Made by a program: the position numbers and the translations under genes. Of a stretch of DNA of 64,000 nucleotides, positions 1 to 8,532 are shown piece after piece. The stretch's first letter is position 1. Each line of letters begins with the position of its first letter. Below the pieces are notes generated by a model. That model searched no databases. It was not told the DNA's origin and saw only the letters and a program-made list of their open reading frames with translations. The DNA is from Bin55 sp965203735 (GTDB taxonomy: Bacteria; Pseudomonadota; Gammaproteobacteria; Pseudomonadales; Azotimanducaceae), in NCBI GenBank assembly GCA_965203735.1, contig OZ241909.1:1240001-1304000 (forward strand), written 5' to 3'.

Positions 1-2814
1 GTTCACTTCGACTGGGATACCAACATCGATACCGGACTCATTGATGTTCAAAAGCAAGTTGGTGGCTTTGAATCTAATCCGCAGATCGACGAAGTACTCG
101 TAAGACGGTTCGATCCCAGTCAGGAGCCGATCTTGATCTTGGGACTGGTTGCACCGTCTGGAGACCCCGACCTTGTCGAACTTCGCCAAATTGCTCGGCG
201 ACAGCTTGCAACTTCGTTGGAAGCTCTTACAGGTGTAGCGGAAGTTCAGGTGACAGGTGGACGGCAACGTGAGATAAGCGTCATTTTCGATGAATATCGC
301 GCGAGTGCGTTTGGAATTTCACTGGGTGAAATAGCAGGCAGAATCAGTTCCGAAAATCGCGACATAAACGCAGGAGTCTTGGAAGACCGCGGCAACGTAT
401 TTACCGTACGAGGTCGTATGCGATTCGAGGACGCCAACGACGTCGAAGACGTAATCGTGAGGTATATGAACATCGAAGGAAGCTCACGTGTGGCGGTGAG
501 AGTGAAGGACGTGGCCGACGTGATTCCCGGTGTTGTCGAAATCGATCACATGGTCATGGTGAACGGACAGGAAGGCGTTGGGCTATCAATCTACAAGGAA
601 GCTGGCGCGAATACGGTTTCCGTGTCGCAAACCATCACCGAGGCCATGACCGGTTTGAGCGAGGACCTACCGGACGTCGAAGTCCATATGATCACCGACA
701 ACGCGACGCTTGTGGTGGACGCACTCGATGACTTGCGTTTTGCCGCATTGGTAGGGATTGTGCTAGCCATTGTCGTTCTTGCGTTCTTTCTTCGATCCAT
801 TGGGGCCACATTTATCGTCAGTCTTGCAGTGCCGGTATCGATTCTCACTGCAATATTTTTCATGCACTTTGGCGACTACAGTTTCAACATCGTCACTCTA
901 GGTGGTTTGGCACTTGGTGCTGGGATGCTCGTAGACAACGCGATTGTTGTGGTCGAGTCGATGTACCGAAGAATTCGAGCTGGAGACTCTCCAGTGGATG
1001 CAGCTCGTAAAGGAACGGGGCTTGTGGCAGGTGCGATCACAGCCAGCACGTTGACCACCTGCGTTGTATTTATTCCTGTCTTCTTCGTACAGGGACTTGC
1101 TGCTCGATTGATAGATGGAATCGCGTTCACAGTTGTGATTTCGCTTGTTGCCTCCTTGGCGGTTGCGGTGTTTTTCATACCAGCTCTCGGTCAGTGGTTT
1201 CTCGAGCCAGCAAAACGCGATGAACTGGGAAACCTAGTAGCAGAAAAAATCCACCCTATACGCAGAGGATTGGAGAACATGGTGTCTGGTTTCCTGCGCG
1301 TGCCGTGGCTCATAGTATTGATCTCCGCCGTGGCCGTCGGAGGAGCTGTGTACGGACTGTTGGGTCTAGGCACAGAACTCTTGCCGCCCTCCGATCCGAA
1401 GCAATTTTCGTTGCGAATAATTGGTCCAAGCGGGCAGCGAGTGGAGTCCACCGCGAAGCTTGTCGAAGGTGTTGAGTCGTCAATTCGTACGGGTGCGCCT
1501 GAGTTTGTCAATGCTACATTGGCAGAGATTGGGAGACTACCAGACGATGATCGAGTCATCCGCGAAGAAATGACCGAAGAAAACACGGCTCGGTTGATTG
1601 TGCGTTTGACGGAAGAAGCTCCACCGGGCAAGGCGTTTGCTGCAGCGATGTCCGATGATCTTACTCAGATTCCAGATACGGAGATCGAATGGGAACTCAA
1701 CAGGTCTGCGTTGAGCGAGGCACTGGATACCGGAATGGCTCCGGTGGTAGTCGAGATTTCGGGGAATACGCTTTCCGATCTCCGGGATATCACCGAAGAG
1801 ATCCGAGTGGCCATGGTTGCGTTGCCTGAACTCTGGAATGTGCGCTCTTCGTTTGAGGGAGGACCACCCGAACTCAGAGTACGTTTAGATCATGCCGTCG
1901 CGGATGCTTTAGGAATAAATATGAACATGGTCGCGAGTGTTCTTGAATCCAATCTCGATGGCCAGACCGTCACCTATCTCTCGGTGGGGGACGAAGAATA
2001 TCCAGTGATGCTTAGGATGGAAACTGTTCACAAGGAGGAATTGGATGATGTGGTATTCCTCGCTGGCGGCGGCCGCAAAGTAGCCATTGGTGAAGTAGCT
2101 GAATTCGAAGAAGTCACGGGGGCTCGAGAGATATTTCGAAGGGATCAACGCCGGGTTGCACGAGTGACTGCGTTGGTAAACGAGGGATTCACGCAACCAC
2201 AAGCAATCAATGCGGTGAACGAAGTCTTGAAAGACAAACCCTTGCCAACGGGCATGACCGTAGCGCTTAGAGGAGAGGAAGAAGAGCGTGCCAAGACTTT
2301 CGGTGAACTCCAATTGGCGGGCATTCTGGCTCTGCTATTGGTCTTGTTAGTTCTAGCTGGTTCGTTTGAATCGCTGTTGCAGCCTATAACGATTCTGTAC
2401 GCCATTCCTGTGGGACTAATTGGAGTCGCTGCTGCACTGGTACCTTTTGGTGAGCCGGTAGGCGTGATGATTATGTTGGGTTTGATCGTTTTGGCGGGAG
2501 TTGCCGTGAACGATGCGGTACTCTTGGTTGCTACCGCTCGCCAGTTAATGGCCGATGGAAAGGAACGATTACAAGCACTGGCAGAGGCTGCTGGAATCCG
2601 CTTGAGACCCATAACTATGACGACGCTTACAACGACACTGGCTCTAACACCACTGTTGTTTGGTGGGGGCGAGGGCGCTGTGTTAAGGCAACCAATGGCC
2701 ATGACGATTATTGGCGGACTTGCCGCGTCGACGGTCGGTTCGTTGCTAGTGCTTCCGTGTCTATACTTGATTCTTGACGATATTGGAAGATTCTTCGGTC
2801 GATTCAAACGTTAG
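1..2814 (+). CDS. RND-family efflux permease, 5'-truncated by window edge
   Basis: Inner-membrane subunit of a tripartite RND pump (AcrB/SwrC-like superfamily), which exports substrates using the proton gradient. The frame is open from base 1, so the start and the first transmembrane segment lie upstream; 937 residues are visible. Two porter/docking halves alternate with two hydrophobic bundles, at about residues 245-430 and 805-930. The fourth-helix motif reads GMLVDNAIVVVES (Asp near residue 312), with Asn at the second of the two AcrB aspartates. The matching helix of the second half reads GVAVNDAVLLV: it lacks the AcrB lysine and has an Asp near residue 838. Such variants occur in other RND subfamilies, so drug-type specificity cannot be assumed. 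No adaptor gene or outer-membrane channel gene is visible downstream. The family is secure; the substrate is unknown. Confidence 0.93.
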   Translation, partial: VHFDWDTNIDTGLIDVQKQVGGFESNPQIDEVLVRRFDPSQEPILILGLVAPSGDPDLVELRQIARRQLATSLEALTGVAEVQVTGGRQREISVIFDEYRASAFGISLGEIAGRISSENRDINAGVLEDRGNVFTVRGRMRFEDANDVEDVIVRYMNIEGSSRVAVRVKDVADVIPGVVEIDHMVMVNGQEGVGLSIYKEAGANTVSVSQTITEAMTGLSEDLPDVEVHMITDNATLVVDALDDLRFAALVGIVLAIVVLAFFLRSIGATFIVSLAVPVSILTAIFFMHFGDYSFNIVTLGGLALGAGMLVDNAIVVVESMYRRIRAGDSPVDAARKGTGLVAGAITASTLTTCVVFIPVFFVQGLAARLIDGIAFTVVISLVASLAVAVFFIPALGQWFLEPAKRDELGNLVAEKIHPIRRGLENMVSGFLRVPWLIVLISAVAVGGAVYGLLGLGTELLPPSDPKQFSLRIIGPSGQRVESTAKLVEGVESSIRTGAPEFVNATLAEIGRLPDDDRVIREEMTEENTARLIVRLTEEAPPGKAFAAAMSDDLTQIPDTEIEWELNRSALSEALDTGMAPVVVEISGNTLSDLRDITEEIRVAMVALPELWNVRSSFEGGPPELRVRLDHAVADALGINMNMVASVLESNLDGQTVTYLSVGDEEYPVMLRMETVHKEELDDVVFLAGGGRKVAIGEVAEFEEVTGAREIFRRDQRRVARVTALVNEGFTQPQAINAVNEVLKDKPLPTGMTVALRGEEEERAKTFGELQLAGILALLLVLLVLAGSFESLLQPITILYAIPVGLIGVAAALVPFGEPVGVMIMLGLIVLAGVAVNDAVLLVATARQLMADGKERLQALAEAAGIRLRPITMTTLTTTLALTPLLFGGGEGAVLRQPMAMTIIGGLAASTVGSLLVLPCLYLILDDIGRFFGRFKR

Positions 2815-2995
2815 TTTTCTGGGATGGGCGTGAATCGTACTTCACCTCCATCAAGAGAGAGCAGGCGTGCGTACAATGCGCGATTCTCTAAGCATGATGT
2901 TCAGGATTTCCGCGAACAACTTTCGTTCAAAAACGGTGTACATCGTCCATCTCGAAATTCTGAACTAGCAACACGAACAAAGAGAGGAGTAAGAA

Positions 2996-5302
2996 ATGTT
3001 AGGTGAGAGATCTTTTCAAGGATTCCGATTGCGAGTAAGCACACTGGCGAAGTTTTTACTTGTAGCACTGCTTGTTAGCGTTTTGTCGGGTCATGTCATT
3101 GCTGACAGCGAATCGGCGAGCGCGGATGAAAAGGAAGTTTCAGCTGAGCAAGACGCTGAGCAAGACGCTGAGAAAGAGAGCCAAGATGATCAAGCTTCCG
3201 AGAGTGGTCTGTCTCTCCTTGAAGAAGTAAAGGTTGTAGCGCATCCGCTGTCTGGCGCAGGAGTGCGAGCAATTGGCAATATTGATGTGGTTTCAATCGA
3301 TTACAACAATCTTGATCGAGTTCGTGTCGAGAACTTGGCCGATGTCATTGCATCGGTGCCGGGCGCCCGGAGTGCTTCCTACGGACCCGGTGTATCTCAT
3401 CCCGTGATTCATGGCATGGATGGGCCACGGATTTTGGTTCTCTATGATCGCTTGCGACCCATGGACGTGGCGAGTTATCCTGGAGATCATCCGCCTCTGG
3501 TCGATCCCTTTTTCGCGAAGCAGATCGAAGTCCTGAAGGGACCAAACACGCTACTTTTTGGTTCGGGTTCCTCGGGTGGGGTTATCAATACCGAGACAGG
3601 GCGGATCCTTAGTGAAGTGCCACAAGATCCCACCAACTACCGATTGGAATTGCGGACACGAGACAACGATGGTAGGAACTTCTTGGCAGGAAGAGCGGAC
3701 ATCACTGTTGAGGATCTGATTCTGCACTTCGATACCTTCTACCGGAAAGCGGACTCGTACGAGATTCCTGGTTGTGCGCTGTCCGACCGGCTGGTGCACC
3801 ACCGTGAAGAAGAGGAGGAGATGCACGAGGACGAACACGAGGACGAACATGAGGGCGAGCACGAAGATGAACATGTCGAGAACGAGTGTGGGACCCTGCC
3901 AAATAGCGACATCGAGAATCGCGGGTTCTCCGCAGGTCTCTCTTGGGTGAGGGACTGGGGATATGCGGGTGTTTCGGTTTCGACCTCGGACGCACTTTTT
4001 GGCATTCCTGTGGAACATGCCCACCACGACGACGAAGAAGAACATCATGATGAGGACGAAGAAGAACATCATGACGAAGACGAAGAAGATCATGAAGAAG
4101 AACACGAAGAGGAGCATGGAGAGGCAGAACGTGTAGTTATTGACTTGGACTACATTCGATTCGATTCGGAACTGGGCTTGAACACACCATTCCAGTATGT
4201 GGACCAATTGACGTGGAGATTGGGCCTGAGCGACTACGTTCACGATGAACTTGCGGATTCGGTTGTTGAAACAACGTTCAAGCGTCGCGACGCAATGGAT
4301 ACTCGGCTTCTGCTTACTCTCGAGAAGATCAACGATTGGACTCATGTGGTCGGAGGAAACTTTAATAGCAGTGAGTTCGTCTTCGCTTCTGAAGGAGTCA
4401 GCTCAGACCCGATTACTACATCCAGCTTTGGTGCTTTTTGGGTAGGTCATTCGGAACGGGATGGCACTGACTACCAAGTCGGGTTAAGACTTGAAAGTGT
4501 GACTGTCGACTACGAACCGGAAGGCGACAAGAATTTCAATCTGTTCAACGTATCCGGTGGATTTTCCCGCTCGCTGCAACCAGGTCTCGTTCTAGACGGA
4601 TCTTACGACTACTCTTCTCGAGCACCTTTGGCCGATGAGCTCTATGTCGAGGGAGTGCACTTGGCACTTGGAAGCCACCTCGAACCTAACCCGAGTTTAG
4701 AGAATGAGCATATTCACTCTCTAAACGCATCGCTCGAATTCGAGGAAGGCTCGTTGCGTGCCAAAGTAACGGGCTACCTTCGATGGGCGGACGGTTACAT
4801 CTATGGCACTCCAACGGGCGAAATTGAGGACGAACTTCCTGTGTTTCAGTACACGCAGGAGGATGCTTCCTTCATGGGAAGCGATATCTCTTTGAACTAT
4901 CTGCTCTACAAAGGCAACGGTTGGCTCGTTGAGACGCTGCTCGGATACGATTTCGTCGAAGCGAAAATCGATCTTCCAGGAAATGACGCTTCGCCGCGGG
5001 AACCCGCGGACAGGTTCAGAGGTGTAGTTGAAGCCCACCGAGGAGACCTAATCTTGGCAGGCACGATTGAATACCATACGGAAGTGAGCGATACGGCTGA
5101 CAATATCCTCCCAACGGATGCTTACACTGACATAACGCTTGACGTTGAGTATAAGTTCGAATTTGCAGACAGTTGGGCGCGAGTGTTTCTGCAGTGCAAG
5201 AATCTTCTGGACGCAGAACGACGACCGCACACGTCTCCGGTCAAGGATCAAGTGCCACTTCCTGGACGCTCGATAGAAATCGGATTCAATCTACAAAACT
5301 AA
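2996..5302 (+). CDS. TonB-dependent receptor, ZnuD-like, with His/acidic metal-binding loops
   Basis: 768-residue outer-membrane receptor, probably for zinc or another divalent metal. The ATG at 2996 follows AGAGGAG at 2983-2989. It starts with a signal peptide (hydrophobic core FLLVALLVSVLSG), then an acidic linker. The plug domain contains VRVENLADVIASVPGARSAS and VLKGPNTLLFGSGSSGGVIN. Two extracellular-loop-like stretches, near residues 268-298 and 340-378, are almost entirely His, Asp and Glu. The 22-stranded barrel ends in an aromatic-rich strand finishing GFNLQN. His/acidic loops in a receptor of this size are a hallmark of ZnuD-type zinc receptors; zinc is inferred, and copper or nickel remain possible. 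The start lies 181 bases after the RND gene on the same strand. No convincing Zur box was seen in that gap. Confidence 0.88.
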   Translation: MLGERSFQGFRLRVSTLAKFLLVALLVSVLSGHVIADSESASADEKEVSAEQDAEQDAEKESQDDQASESGLSLLEEVKVVAHPLSGAGVRAIGNIDVVSIDYNNLDRVRVENLADVIASVPGARSASYGPGVSHPVIHGMDGPRILVLYDRLRPMDVASYPGDHPPLVDPFFAKQIEVLKGPNTLLFGSGSSGGVINTETGRILSEVPQDPTNYRLELRTRDNDGRNFLAGRADITVEDLILHFDTFYRKADSYEIPGCALSDRLVHHREEEEEMHEDEHEDEHEGEHEDEHVENECGTLPNSDIENRGFSAGLSWVRDWGYAGVSVSTSDALFGIPVEHAHHDDEEEHHDEDEEEHHDEDEEDHEEEHEEEHGEAERVVIDLDYIRFDSELGLNTPFQYVDQLTWRLGLSDYVHDELADSVVETTFKRRDAMDTRLLLTLEKINDWTHVVGGNFNSSEFVFASEGVSSDPITTSSFGAFWVGHSERDGTDYQVGLRLESVTVDYEPEGDKNFNLFNVSGGFSRSLQPGLVLDGSYDYSSRAPLADELYVEGVHLALGSHLEPNPSLENEHIHSLNASLEFEEGSLRAKVTGYLRWADGYIYGTPTGEIEDELPVFQYTQEDASFMGSDISLNYLLYKGNGWLVETLLGYDFVEAKIDLPGNDASPREPADRFRGVVEAHRGDLILAGTIEYHTEVSDTADNILPTDAYTDITLDVEYKFEFADSWARVFLQCKNLLDAERRPHTSPVKDQVPLPGRSIEIGFNLQN
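3827..3874 (+). repeat. 12-bp tandem repeat (4 units) encoding EDEH blocks
   Basis: Four imperfect copies of a 12-base unit (first copy gaggacgaacac) lie head to tail within the receptor gene. They encode EDEH, EDEH, EGEH, EDEH. The copies differ at third positions and at one Asp/Gly codon, so this is an old or selected repeat rather than a fresh slippage product. Confidence 0.85.
4031..4102 (+). repeat. 24-bp tandem repeat (3 units) encoding DEEEHHDE-type blocks
   Basis: Three imperfect 24-base units, each beginning gacgaagaag, lie inside the second His-rich loop of the receptor gene. They encode DEEEHHDE, DEEEHHDE and DEEDHEEE in series. Unit length is a multiple of three, so gain or loss of a unit would keep the frame and only change loop length. 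Confidence 0.82.
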
Positions 5303-5515
5303 TTGAACAGTGTTTGATGCGAGACCAGTCTCAATTGCATGGTCGCTAAGAAATAGAAAAAGGAAGAAAGCTGGTTTAACTGAGACGGTACACACGTCGG
5401 AGTTCAAGTAGCAGTAATCCGTTTCAGTACCACTACAGGTGACTGCCGAGGCATGTCTCGCATGGTAATGTGCATTGGGAAATCGGGATTCGAGAATTTC
5501 TCTATGAGGTTTGTG

Positions 5516-6628
5516 TTACACCTGGGTAGCCTTTAGGATCTCCTTTCGCAGGTAGTTCGCTGTGTGAGTATCCAATCCTTCAAGAGCGGTGCTAGACGCT
5601 GTCGTATAGATCGATAAGTTGCTCAAACCATAGCACCGATCCAGAAACCCTTGATTCGACTCTACATTTTGTATACAGGAGAACGGTACAACTTCTACAT
5701 TTTGAGTTAGCACTCCTTTCTTGAACAGCACATCATCAGAGCGTAGGGCCACTCCACGTAACGGAACCTCAATCAGGGGATAGACCAACCCCACCAAGAC
5801 AACACTTCCCCAAGAGAGGAGAAATAGAGTTCCAAACAAGTCAACGAATATGACTTGCAGGTTAGCTTCGATGAACTCAAAGATTAATACTGCGGTAACG
5901 AGTATGGCGAGTGGCCATGCGATAAGAGACATGGGCAATATGCCTACGATGTTTCTTATGTGGCATCTAAACCTCAGCCATGTTGCTTTTTGAGACATTG
6001 GCAACGATTCGACACATACAGATCCACTTTGCTGACTTGTAGAGTCGGTAAGAGTTTCCGAGTGGTGGGGCACTTCTTCTGGTTGACTAATCTCTCTTTG
6101 AACTGGCACCTCTATTGCTCTTCCAACATAGTCGCGCAGTCGTTCTGCAATGGAAATGTCTAACCCGTCAATCGATGTAGCAGTTCCATCAGCAGTTCTT
6201 ACTTCTACGGATCTCAATCCCATTGCTCGGTCCAACGGTCCGCTTGAGCTTGAGACTTGCTGAACTCTTGAAATAGGAGCAACGTGCTCCCATCTACCCA
6301 AGACACCTCCTTTGTGGTAGATGCAGTCTTCGTAAACAGCATACTTAGTTTTCAATGCGGCCACAGGCGCATAGCAAACACGCCAGATCAACTGAATCCC
6401 CAAAATACAACTCACGGCAACAACGGGGTATTCATCGAATCCGTATGACCACTTGACTACCCACCCGATGATCCAAAGTATCGGTGCTACTCCAAAAACC
6501 GTTGTAACCAAGACCCTTACGACACTCTTGAGAGCATACTTTCTTGACAGCGCATTCCACGAAGTGTCTTTACCCAATGGATCCGAATTTGCCGAAGACT
6601 CCAATCTGGAAGTCTGGTTCATGTCCAT
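5516..6628 (-). CDS. Membrane protein with two bacterial PH (bPH2/YdbT-like) domains
   Basis: 370-residue membrane protein related to the YdbS/YdbT family, whose cellular role is poorly defined. Two hydrophobic pairs, near residues 35-85 and 230-285, each precede a bPH2-type domain. The first domain contains YHKGGVLGRWEHVAPISRVQ and the second LFKKGVLTQNVEVVPFSCIQ; both then have a 'dR..GL..v.v.T' segment and a conserved Leu-rich helix. The start overlaps the end of the upstream bPH2 gene by 10 bases, so the two are almost certainly co-translated and may form one complex. The domain family is clear from the repeat pattern; the function is unknown. Confidence 0.8.
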   Translation of the reverse strand: MDMNQTSRLESSANSDPLGKDTSWNALSRKYALKSVVRVLVTTVFGVAPILWIIGWVVKWSYGFDEYPVVAVSCILGIQLIWRVCYAPVAALKTKYAVYEDCIYHKGGVLGRWEHVAPISRVQQVSSSSGPLDRAMGLRSVEVRTADGTATSIDGLDISIAERLRDYVGRAIEVPVQREISQPEEVPHHSETLTDSTSQQSGSVCVESLPMSQKATWLRFRCHIRNIVGILPMSLIAWPLAILVTAVLIFEFIEANLQVIFVDLFGTLFLLSWGSVVLVGLVYPLIEVPLRGVALRSDDVLFKKGVLTQNVEVVPFSCIQNVESNQGFLDRCYGLSNLSIYTTASSTALEGLDTHTANYLRKEILKATQV

Positions 6629-8313
6629 GAGATGTTTCTGGTTCTGATTCTTTCTAATACGCTCGTCTTATATTCATTGGCTGTGCGCATATTCAGGTAG
6701 GGGATGGAGATGTCCCCACCCAAATAGAAGAGTGACAATTCGGATGTAGCACGGATCCGTTGAATCAAACTCTGGGTCATGCGGATTGTCTGTACTTTTT
6801 CTACCTTTACGAGCCTGACATTGCGACGAAATACACCGCCTCTTCTGGCTAGGAAGTCCCTATTGACTACATAACCTGCCTTTAACCATTTCAGCCATGA
6901 GGCTAGCCCCATGAAACATGGAAGCAACAATGCGTAGGGCCACAAGAACTGGCGAAAGTAAGGAACCCCGGTTGAAACCACTAATAGACAAAGTGGAGCC
7001 CAAATCAGGACTCGGTGGGTCAGCTCAACGAAAAAACTCACGATCGAGATGTGATGGTATTCTCTTGCTTTGGTCTGCAAAGACGGGATGTCGGTATTAG
7101 CGTCATAGACTTGTTGAACAAGAATGTCTGCTGTGGATTCATCCACAAACGGTACACGAATCGAGTGATCTTCTTCACTCTCAGACTGCTCGAACAGCAA
7201 TGTCCCTCGACCGAACAAACGCTCTCTATTGGTCATGGAATACGTGATGACTTGGATGCGTCGCTTTTCGATTCGAGTCTGGTTTTTTGTAAAGAGGCCG
7301 CGAGCGACTACCAAGTGCGAATCCTCGTCCGCTAATTCAAACCCATAGTTGGAAGTTGCCCGTCTCAAAGTGGTCGTTAGGAAGAACAGGAATGTAAGTG
7401 CTACGGCGATTGCGGCTAAAAATGTGGCCTCCCCAGGTTCAGACTCAAGAAACTTTAGCCCGACGCTATTTGCAAGCCACGTCGTCACGGTGTCGAGATC
7501 TGACATTGCTTCGTGAGGCAGTTCAGTAATCCAACCCACAACTCTGTCTCGAAATCCATCGTCGTTGCTATCCGAGTTCCGGGCCAAAAACTGGCGAAAT
7601 AGGATGTATAAAGATCCCAGACTGACCCAGCCTCCAATTACCGACGCAATCACTCCGCGGGAGCACAAGACAGACTTCACGAGATCGAGTCTTGAGAGAC
7701 GAAACAGAACCTCGCGGCAATGCTCCATCGCAATCTCACTTGCGTGATCCTCTACCGAATCCTCTTCAATGAACGGTGAAACACTCGGCAGCTTGGATTG
7801 TGATTGTTCCAGATCCTCACCTGTCCTCGCTTGCAGTTCCTGAGCTACGGAGGTGGGTATGTTGGGTATTGAGATTTCTGCATCAGCCGAACCTGCGGTG
7901 TCCAGCGCGACGGAGCAAAGGCCAATCCTTCGTTGCAATGGGTCGCGGCTTACGTTGACTGCTCGCACTCTGGACCATTTGATGTCAGACTGAGCTTTGC
8001 GAAAAATGCCGGACTTGACTGAAATAGATTCTGAAGTTGACTGCCAGAGAAATGAATGGTATTTGCAAAGTACCCTACCTAGATGAAATACAACCACAAT
8101 GGAGAGCGAAATCAAAATAGACCACTTCCACCCAAGACCACTATCTCTCGCAACGTAAAGAAATGGACCGGATGGAATTGCAACTCCTAGGAAGATCCTT
8201 CTTACCGTTGCAAATATCCGTCCTGGTCGCAATCCAAGGTAATACAGTATGGAGAGTGGTGAGGTTCTGATCCACTTACCGTGTTCGTTACGACTTTCTT
8301 CTACTCGATGCAT
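6619..8313 (-). CDS. Membrane protein with three bacterial PH (bPH2/YdbT-like) domains
   Basis: 564-residue polytopic membrane protein, first gene of the bPH2 pair. Three copies of the same domain can be read. Copy one contains VKSGIFRKAQSDIKWSRVRA, copy two VARGLFTKNQTRIEKRRIQV, and copy three ARRGGVFRRNVRLVKVEKVQ. Each follows a pair of hydrophobic helices, giving about six membrane segments. This matches the architecture of the longer YdbT-like proteins. The ATG at 8313 is the first in frame, with no strong Shine-Dalgarno sequence. Published work on Bacillus YdbS/YdbT links the pair to resistance against some bacteriocins; transfer of that role here is only a guess. Confidence 0.8.
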   Translation of the reverse strand: MHRVEESRNEHGKWIRTSPLSILYYLGLRPGRIFATVRRIFLGVAIPSGPFLYVARDSGLGWKWSILISLSIVVVFHLGRVLCKYHSFLWQSTSESISVKSGIFRKAQSDIKWSRVRAVNVSRDPLQRRIGLCSVALDTAGSADAEISIPNIPTSVAQELQARTGEDLEQSQSKLPSVSPFIEEDSVEDHASEIAMEHCREVLFRLSRLDLVKSVLCSRGVIASVIGGWVSLGSLYILFRQFLARNSDSNDDGFRDRVVGWITELPHEAMSDLDTVTTWLANSVGLKFLESEPGEATFLAAIAVALTFLFFLTTTLRRATSNYGFELADEDSHLVVARGLFTKNQTRIEKRRIQVITYSMTNRERLFGRGTLLFEQSESEEDHSIRVPFVDESTADILVQQVYDANTDIPSLQTKAREYHHISIVSFFVELTHRVLIWAPLCLLVVSTGVPYFRQFLWPYALLLPCFMGLASWLKWLKAGYVVNRDFLARRGGVFRRNVRLVKVEKVQTIRMTQSLIQRIRATSELSLFYLGGDISIPYLNMRTANEYKTSVLERIRTRNISWT

Positions 8314-8532
8314 CTGCTTGGATAGACAGGTCCTATGTACACTTTGGTTTTCTTAACCGTTTGCTCTTAGTTTTTCCTAGTTTGCCAGCGCTGGAACGCT
8401 GTGGGAAGGTTTGGAGTTCTTTTACCCAATCAGAGTGCGGCACGAGTCGCAGTCTCGAATCCTAGACTTGATCGCCGTTGTCAAGCTAAGAGTTCAGTTT
8501 CACTCGAATACGAGGGTGAATTTTCAAACACA

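Noticed and set aside
2824..3006. 60-codon frame between the RND gene and the receptor
   Set aside because: No recognisable sequence, no good ribosome-binding site, and it runs into the receptor start.
3551..4345. 264-codon frame on the minus strand with runs of Phe/Val/Met
   Set aside because: It is the antisense of the GAA/GAC/CAT-rich receptor repeats; the hydrophobic look is a by-product of complementing Glu/Asp/His codons.
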